Under the pieces are notes generated by a model. That model searched no databases. It worked only from the letters and a program-made list of their open reading frames with translations, and was not told the origin of the DNA. 64,000 bases of DNA from Capitella teleta (lineage: Eukaryota > Annelida > Polychaeta > Capitellidae): assembly GCA_000328365.1 (NCBI GenBank), contig KB309694.1, positions 1 to 64,000 of the forward strand, given 5' to 3'. The translations under genes and the position numbers were made by a program. The stretch's first letter is position 1. Each line of letters starts with the position of its first letter. Positions 57,901 through 64,000 of this stretch are shown one piece after another.

Positions 57901-60900
57901 TACGCCAACTAAGAAGAGGAAACTGAACAGCAACATGTCCCCTGGTGGGAAACGGGAGAACTGCTCCATAATAATAACAATGGCATCATTCTTTCAGCGG
58001 ATGAGGTGGATTTTTCTGCATCGTCGTTTAACTTGAACGAAGGAATGCCCCGAATAAAACTGCTGTGTGGAGCTGATCTGCTGAGCTCTTTTGCTGAACC
58101 AGGATTATGGAAGGACCAAGATGTACACACAATTCAATTTCTAAATTCAATTCATATTTTATATTTTGCTTTTGTCAGATTGAGGAGATTGTGGGCAAGT
58201 ACGGAATCGTTTGCATCACACGCGCGAATGCAGTCAACCCAGAGAATTTTATCTATGACTCAGATGTCCTCACTCTGCACAGGGTAAGATTAGGGACTAA
58301 TTGCATCTAACGCATTGATTCCCATCATCCCTCTCTTATAATGTCTTCTTCGCTTATTACAGCTTTGCTCTCCTGATTAGTTCATTTTTACTTCCAATTT
58401 CTTTTGTTGTCTTTATTTTTTCAGTTATTATATTTTGAGCTTATATCTCACTGCATTCTAATCTTGTATGCTGCTCATCAGTAAACACTGAAGATCTCTC
58501 TTATTGCTCACTTGATTAATCAGTTTATTCTGTTAACACATTCACCGCCAAGGCATTTTCGGGACGATACCTCTATACCGCCACGTATTTTACTCAAAAA
58601 GCCTTGACTTTACCGCTCTGTAATTTCTATACAAACGCACGCATTTCTACATATTTAACATATTAGGATAGATCGTTCTTTTGTGAATCTAACCATATAA
58701 GATTCAACATCATACATGCAATTACATGTACTGAAATACAGCTCTGAACAACACACACTTTAGTGAAAATCACACCTTCGCAAGCAAAAAGCTGAGAAAA
58801 TCGCAGTTTTGTTTCAGCTACCAGTATGACCAGCATAACACGCATTGTGATTATAGAGGTTACGTTGTGTAGGCATAACTATTACCGCACGATAATGACC
58901 CCGGTAATTAGCAGATCAAAGGATGAAAATGACAGTTATAAAGTCGAGAGTTTGAATCGGCGCTAACTTGGCTTTCAGTCGCTAATAAGCTCGTTTTCTC
59001 AAGTCCATTTTGCATCACAAACCCGCACTGTTGTTAGAGAGATGCCTTGAAAACAGCGCTTTGATGTGTGGCATAAAAGTGTGCCGAATTAGGAATAGTC
59101 AGTTGGAATAACTTGATAATTTATTTATTGATCAGTGTGCCTAAACCAAAGACGGAGGCACACGTGTATTATTATAATTGTATTTGAAAGGAAAACCAGG
59201 GTACGTACACCTGTATTATCTTGCAAAGTGCAAAGAGAATGATGCTACACCTCTGTACATGTATATAGTCAACAATGACAAAATAAAGATTAGGAATTGT
59301 TTCCGCTTCACGATTACGTGTGGTTTATTGCATTTAGATCTATTCTACATCCAAAAATTAGTTTGAGAATGAGAATATCATAATGAACACGGAACAAAGA
59401 TAGCACGCCATGCGTATACACGTGCCACGTACGGTGCCACGCTTCAACGATGTATACTCTGTTACATTTTAGCGACTCACTCACTGTTATGTAGATCGTA
59501 GTTGGAAACTCAATAAACATGCATGGTCTTTCATTGCTAGACATGTACGCACATGTATAAATATGTGCTAGAAATCCATATGTTGCGGAAGCGATGCTTG
59601 TGATGAAATGTGTATCTGCCTTTTTTTTTTCTACACATGTATACGAGGGATATACATCGTACATATATATCTTATTATTTTTTCAATAACTCATCACATA
59701 ATTATACATTTACCAGTACACTAGTATTCAAGCTGAACACCCGCATTGCCCAATTGCTGTGAAAACTAATCGCTTCACTGCTTCACCCCGAGTCGTGATC
59801 GCTTCGCTGCATGCTTTTGGCAGCGGTCTACCACAAATCAATCGGTAACTGCTATATAAACTTCAGAAGTACAAGGATTAATGATTGGTTTAAGAACATA
59901 TATCCGTAAAATCATGATATAATCATAGATGCACACGGTCAAACTCTTTGATATTTTCAGAGATGATGCGCGAGAGGTAATAGCACCCGTATATAGCAAA
60001 AAGTGCAAAACACGGAAATCTCCGTGTTTGGCGGAGAAGCGTTGGGCACGCAAGCACGGAAATCTCTGTGTTTGGCGGTGAATGTGTTAACCAGAACATT
60101 CACATATTTTTTATCTTTTCCGCTTTGCACGTTTATTTATAATTTTTCTGATTTTGATTTTAACGCTTTTCTTTCCATTTTCCCCTGCACTTTCTCCTTC
60201 CTGCTTTTGGAAAATTAAAACTCAGATGGTTCAAAAGCCGCAGGTCACCACAGGCCGAATTCTTTCCTACTTTCAGGAAAACATTCACATCGTAACTGAA
60301 TGGATTCACAATGAAATCAGCTCTACTAAAATTAGGTCAGTGGATCCCTGAAATGACCTAATTATGGTACTAATTGTATTTTTCTGCCAGGCGTGCACTA
60401 AGTCGTTCCAAGAGTATCAAGTACTTGGTGCAGGATCCAGTCATTGAGTACATCAAGGAGAACCGTCTCTACTCCAAGTCAACCCTGGATAAGTAAGCTC
60501 CGTCCCTTCTACATGGGCTCTACCCACTGAACTTTTTGTTGTAGTTCATATCTGTGTGCCCACTCACTGCCTGAACTTCTTGTTCTTTGAACTTCTTTCA
60601 TCTTAGCATTCCAGTGTTATTCTTTCTTTAATTTATGTTGTAGTCTGTTTTTATGTGTTTTGTTCTTACAAAGATTTTAACCCTGGGTGTTTCATGAATA
60701 TTTATGCATAAATTAGCATGATTTATGCATAAATTAGCATGATTTATGCATAAATTAGCATGATTTATGTATAATGTGTGATTCATGGAATTGAAGCATA
60801 CTCTATTTATGACTGAATATATTTCTGGAGCACCCTACTTCTTTTTGATGTTGCATGGATTTCTTTTGCTCTATTTCTCTTGGATCATCTGAGCATTTTC

Positions 60901-61045
60901 TCCCTTTTTAACACCTTTGATGTACTCTCGATTCATGATTGCCTATCGTCCACCTTCTTCATCGTACAGTGCTCCTGTCGTCACTACGCTGATTCCACGT
61001 ACAAGAAGCAAAGGCAGGAACAAGAAGGCCAGAACTTCTTTGTGA
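54946..61045 (+). CDS. NMNAT1: Nicotinamide-nucleotide adenylyltransferase, NMNAT1-like
   Basis: Nine exons: 54946-55024, 57526-57614, 57671-57738, 57793-57944, 57998-58122, 58179-58283, 60277-60335, 60391-60492 and 60970-61045. All join in phase, giving 284 residues (human NMNAT1 has 279). The enzyme makes NAD from NMN and ATP. The nucleotide-binding GSFNPITNMHLRMF motif stands at residues 13-26, ISPVNDAY at about 45, an LDTWESEQESW motif at about 80, IKLLCGADLL near 150, an RAN loop, and the ISSTKIRRALSR motif near 230. A PTKKRKL stretch in the central loop is a likely nuclear signal, as in NMNAT1, and the C-terminal tail is Arg/Lys-rich (RTRSKGRNKKAR). Introns 1 (2.5 kb) and 6 (2.0 kb) carry transposons. 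The last exon was chosen because it alone keeps phase; alternative 3' ends are possible. Confidence 0.95.
55115..55160. repeat. Remnant of the GCCGAT-type repeat in NMNAT intron 1
   Basis: CAGCGGCTCTCAGC is shared exactly with the cluster at 4190-4203. The following sequence is only loosely similar. Confidence 0.4.
55785..56625 (+). mobile_element. Copy D of the 9-bp-duplication family, in NMNAT intron 1
   Basis: It aligns over its length with copy C minus the insertion, through blocks such as GCCCTCCAGACGTTA, CACTTCGTGAAGAAGTAAAC and TTGCGGATCCAGTTTAAGTAGG. The right end, GTAGTATGTCAGCT, is intact. The left end is diverged or truncated, so its duplication cannot be read. Confidence 0.75.
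56628..56837 (-). mobile_element. Inverted partial copy of the same family, abutting copy D
   Basis: Read on the minus strand it starts TTAGCATAGATAAATCGGGC at 56837 and runs through CCGACAAATCCTTGTG to GTTTATGCTCCAATA, the left third of the element, in opposite orientation to copy D. Together they look like a tail-to-tail composite. Confidence 0.65.
58537..60086. mobile_element. piggyBac-like non-autonomous element in NMNAT intron 6
   Basis: TTAA stands on both sides (58533-58536 and 60087-60090). The ends are a perfect inverted repeat of at least 15 bp, CACATTCACCGCCAA at the left and its complement at the right. The right end also carries two direct copies of CACGGAAATCTCCGTGTTTG (the second with one change), each with a CACGGA...CCGTG palindrome. 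The unit is 1550 bp with no transposase frame. TTAA duplications plus a CAC... terminus fit the piggyBac superfamily. Confidence 0.85.
60700..60773. repeat. Tandem repeat, 21-bp unit, about 3.5 copies
   Basis: The unit ATTTATGCATAAATTAGCATG is repeated without change three times, then a partial copy. It lies in NMNAT intron 8. Each unit holds the palindrome TTTATGCATAAA. Confidence 0.95.
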
Positions 61046-62181
61046 AGAAGGTGCTATTTACAGTTTCCTGTTGATTTAACATTGACTTTTCTTTCTTCTA
61101 ACCAAGTTTCTCACATCTGTTGTTTGTAATTGATAATTTGTTCATCTTCTTGGGGCTAAGGTTATCAATGTCTTTTTGACCACGTACTGAAATCAAATCA
61201 CCTAGATATTTTATTTATTTTTGTTCTCCTTTTTTTTTATCTAAGTCATTATTATATAATTATATTATGTAAGTGTCTAAGTGATATATACATCAAGAAA
61301 TCTTATATGTTTGAGACTAATCATTTGCTATTTATCTGTTGATAATTTATTCCAGAATGTTCTATCGATTATTAGTTTGATTCATATCTCTCTCCTCTCC
61401 CATTTGTTTTCCTTCTAGAGGTGGCTTTGCTAAGCTGTGATATTCTCAGTTTTCCCCTCTTCACGTTATTCTATTGACGAAGCAAGATGCCTTCAGTTGC
61501 TTTCTCATTTCTTGAATTCCTAGATCTCATTATTATGCATTATTAATTAATATGTTCCTCTATTTTAACCAGTGAATTCTTTTGCATCCAAAGGCGGACG
61601 ACCATTTAATTTTCGTCTCATCAAAAATTTGTGATAAAAGTAGATTTATGTTGAGGAAATACGCTAATTAATTTGTTTGTAACTTAATTAGTTTTTTAAT
61701 AGCAGTAGTATTCATGAATTTTGTATTCAAGTAGAGAGATAATTAATTTCAAGTTAAGAAACATTATTTATTAATTCTTGATCTACAATCTATGGTTTTA
61801 CATTTGGTTGTGAAGAATTAATTATGTTATGTTCAAGAAGAAATGCATAGTGTTTTAATTTGTAATCCTTTCTTGTAATGAGATATTAGTAAGACGGGTA
61901 TTAAAGAAAGGAATTTCATTACATTTAACTCATGTCTAGGGAATTTTTGTATTCTATGTATTAGGCAATCATGATTTTTTTTTTTTTTTTTATGTGATTT
62001 ATTGAATGGTGACTTTTTATTTCTCAAAATAAAAATGACAAAGTTTTTATGAATTTTATGAGTTTGTTTTGTTCTTCTGTTTCCATTTTTCAATATCTTT
62101 TCTTTATTCTAAATATTGTGGCTTCTTTTTCTCTAAATAAAATCATATAAAGTACGAAGTGGAATTTCAAAATGTAGAGAT
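61046..62181. other. NMNAT 3' UTR and AT-rich intergenic space
   Basis: Very AT-rich, with T-runs near 61230 and 61977-61992 and AATAAA-type signals near 62027 and 62136. No gene is seen. Confidence 0.5.
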
Positions 62182-62856
62182 TTGCATGTAAATGAAATTC
62201 TGGTGCATGTGAAGTGCAGCGCTCTCAATGCAGCGTTTCATTGCAGCAATCGGCGAGCCCCTTCCCCATTCAATGAACACGATCACAATCGAGATATCCG
62301 TCGGCTTCAGCATCAGCCGTACAGTTACCAAGACGACCACGATGCCATTACGACCGCTCGCTGCCTTTCCGTAGAACCTGAGCTCCGCCAAGCATTGCGC
62401 AGCCAGTCGCTGGACGCAGAAGCCAAACCGCGATGTCATCGTCGACATTTAAACCTTGACGAAGAACAGAGACGTCATCGGTCGACTGACGAATGTCACG
62501 AAACGAAACAAGCTGCATATCGCAAAACTTTCTCGTTTGACTCAATTGAAGCCAATGGCCGTGTGCGTCATGTCAGTGGAGGTCCTTCTCGCGAAAACTC
62601 ACTTGATTCGATGGATTACAACAAGAAACGCTTGGGGTACAGACGCCAGGATTCTGTGGAATCAGGAGAGCGACCTCCGCTGTACAAACAAGCGGACTCC
62701 ATTGACTCTGTTAACTCTGAAAGATCTTCGACCATTCGCTCTCCTCTCTCTCCCAGTCGACCAGTGACGTCATGTATGGGAATGGCGGATATCAGTGGAC
62801 TGATGAGGAGGGTGCGTGGCATGAGAGTGGCAGTCACTCCTGAAACATGTGTGTGA
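62182..62856 (+). CDS. Last exon of an unrecognised serine-rich protein
   Basis: The frame is open from 62182 to a TGA at 62854-62856. A TTGCAG acceptor at 62246 suggests that the exon really starts at 62247, with upstream exons not found; the ATG at 62182 is the only in-frame start. About 200 residues follow: a His/Arg/Asp-rich first half, then repeated short serine motifs (SQSLDAEA, FSFDSIEA, ENSLDSMD, RQDSVESG, QADSIDSV), an SPLSPSRP segment and a basic GLMRRVRGMR stretch near the end. The recurring (R)xxS-[LFVI]-(D/E)S pattern looks like a kinase or 14-3-3 site array on a disordered tail, as in channel or scaffold proteins. I cannot name the family. An AATAAA at 63369 could end the transcript. 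Confidence 0.6.
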   Translation: MHVNEILVHVKCSALNAAFHCSNRRAPSPFNEHDHNRDIRRLQHQPYSYQDDHDAITTARCLSVEPELRQALRSQSLDAEAKPRCHRRHLNLDEEQRRHRSTDECHETKQAAYRKTFSFDSIEANGRVRHVSGGPSRENSLDSMDYNKKRLGYRRQDSVESGERPPLYKQADSIDSVNSERSSTIRSPLSPSRPVTSCMGMADISGLMRRVRGMRVAVTPETCV

Positions 62857-64000
62857 TGTCATCCCACACAAACTGAATTTTTTTATACTTCTGATGATAT
62901 CGTATATTCGTGCATACAGACTCCGTACTCCGGTACATGTACTTGCTTTTTGAAGATGGTCTCTGATAAGTTATGACATAGCTAAAAGCGGCTAAGTGAT
63001 TGTTTACAGATGTTTTGCTATTTAAATGTCACAGAATCTGAAATTTCTTCCAATGCTATTAAATTTTGTTATTGTTCAAAGTGAAATGTTTTTTTTTTTT
63101 TTAATTGTGTTAGTTGTGAAATTCTTGTCATTGCTATGCGAATCTACCTCACTTATTTCTGAAATCACATGATAATTATCCGATGTAAATGCTAAGAAAT
63201 TGTTCAATTCTATTCCTTAGTTAATTCGTTATATTTTTCCCTAGGAAGGAATTGTCCATAATTACAAAATTCATAAAATAATGTACATTATGATAGATAA
63301 TCAAAGTTAACATACCCTGTAATTTAAAATATTTTTTTTTCTTCCTTTCATTATACCAATTTGTGTATGAATAAAGATATACTGGGTATATGATTAATTT
63401 ACATCTAATAAATAAATATCAGATTCATGTTAGCATTGCCAGCAACTTCATGCAGGGGACCATTAAGGCTCTCTACCTACTTCTGTACTCTTGCTGAACC
63501 AGACACCAGTATTTTCTCATCTGCCTAAATTTCTATACTTTCGGTGCAATAATATAATTATATATATATATATGCTTAGTCTACCTCACTCAAATCATCT
63601 CGCAACTCTAAATAGAAGTAAATACGATTCTAAATCTGGGGAATTTCATGTCCTGATTTTAAACATCATCTGTTATCTTTACGGTATTTTTATTATGTTA
63701 TTACAAGTATTTTTGTTGTCTTGTGTAATAATCATATCCCGGGCTAACTTGCAAAGGAATACAACTACAATGTTATAATCGTTTTCAATTTAAATTTTTA
63801 ATTGTGTTGTTTGTTTCTGGAACTAAATACATTTTTTGTTTTTGTGATATCTTATTGCCATGAAAGCACTCTCCATTGGATGTGTTCAGATAATTTCATT
63901 TGGAACATGTTCTGTGCCCACTGTGGGCTAAATCACTTGAAAGGCCAATGTCAACATGGCCCACTCGTTTTATACCTTTTGTGAATTCATTTCTCCCGCG
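62857..64000. other. 3' UTR and intergenic space
   Basis: AT-rich sequence with a T-run (63089-63102) and an (AT)n stretch (63559-63574). No further gene is recognised to the end of the window. Confidence 0.5.

Overview
This is a eukaryotic, metazoan-type window (about 40% GC by eye). It has spliced genes with very short introns, GT-AG sites with pyrimidine tracts, ordinary animal housekeeping genes, and a heavy, mixed transposon load (Copia, Gypsy, DIRS, several LINEs, TTAA and other terminal-inverted-repeat elements). The gene set (WDR11, TTC19, NOP14, NMNAT, TMEM230, a Ro60 relic) and the 45-66 nt introns fit a compact-genome marine invertebrate, possibly a sponge. The species cannot be read from the sequence.

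Layout. 0.5-1.2 kb: a possible tiny minus-strand gene with an ETS/CRE-like promoter. 1.8-4.0 kb: a decayed Ty1/Copia relic (minus). 4.1-6.4 kb: GCCGAT-rich repeat clusters around a TTAA element and a LINE 3' end. 6.9-7.75 kb: an unrecognised two-exon gene (+). 9.9-10.4 kb: TMEM230 (-). 11.2-16.2 kb: a repeat-rich stretch with a LINE 3' end, an inverted-repeat DNA element, several foldback palindromes and two 60-bp micro-elements. 17.1-18.7 kb: a LINE fragment butted against a Gypsy relic. 19.75-25.57 kb: WDR11 (+, 28 exons). 27.0-27.6 kb: a Ro60 pseudogene. 28.1-30.0 kb: TTC19 (-, 2 exons). 30.08-37.71 kb: a DIRS-type element carrying a nested Ty3/Gypsy element with an assembly gap. 38.7-47.96 kb: NOP14 (-, 22 exons), with one 5.4-kb intron that holds an apparent first exon of another gene on the + strand. 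48-54 kb: gene-poor, with LINE, hAT-like and other repeats. 54.9-61.0 kb: NMNAT (+, 9 exons) with transposons in two introns. 62.2-62.9 kb: the last exon of an unrecognised serine-rich protein (+).

The host genes are unrelated housekeeping functions: trans-Golgi vesicle capture (WDR11), vesicle membrane (TMEM230), mitochondrial complex III assembly (TTC19), 40S ribosome biogenesis (NOP14) and nuclear NAD synthesis (NMNAT). There is no operon logic. Exon chains of WDR11, TTC19, NOP14, TMEM230 and NMNAT were read by hand; all splice in frame and end at lengths close to the human proteins.

The most unusual material is in the mobile DNA. The DIRS element has well-matched inverted terminal repeats plus an internal complementary region, and it begins only 67 bp upstream of the TTC19 start codon. 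A DNA-element family with hairpin ends and 9-bp target duplications occurs both as 60-bp micro-copies and as a long copy carrying an NRF1-CRE-NRF1-like cassette. A 9-mer, ATCATAACG, is strongly repeated across the window.
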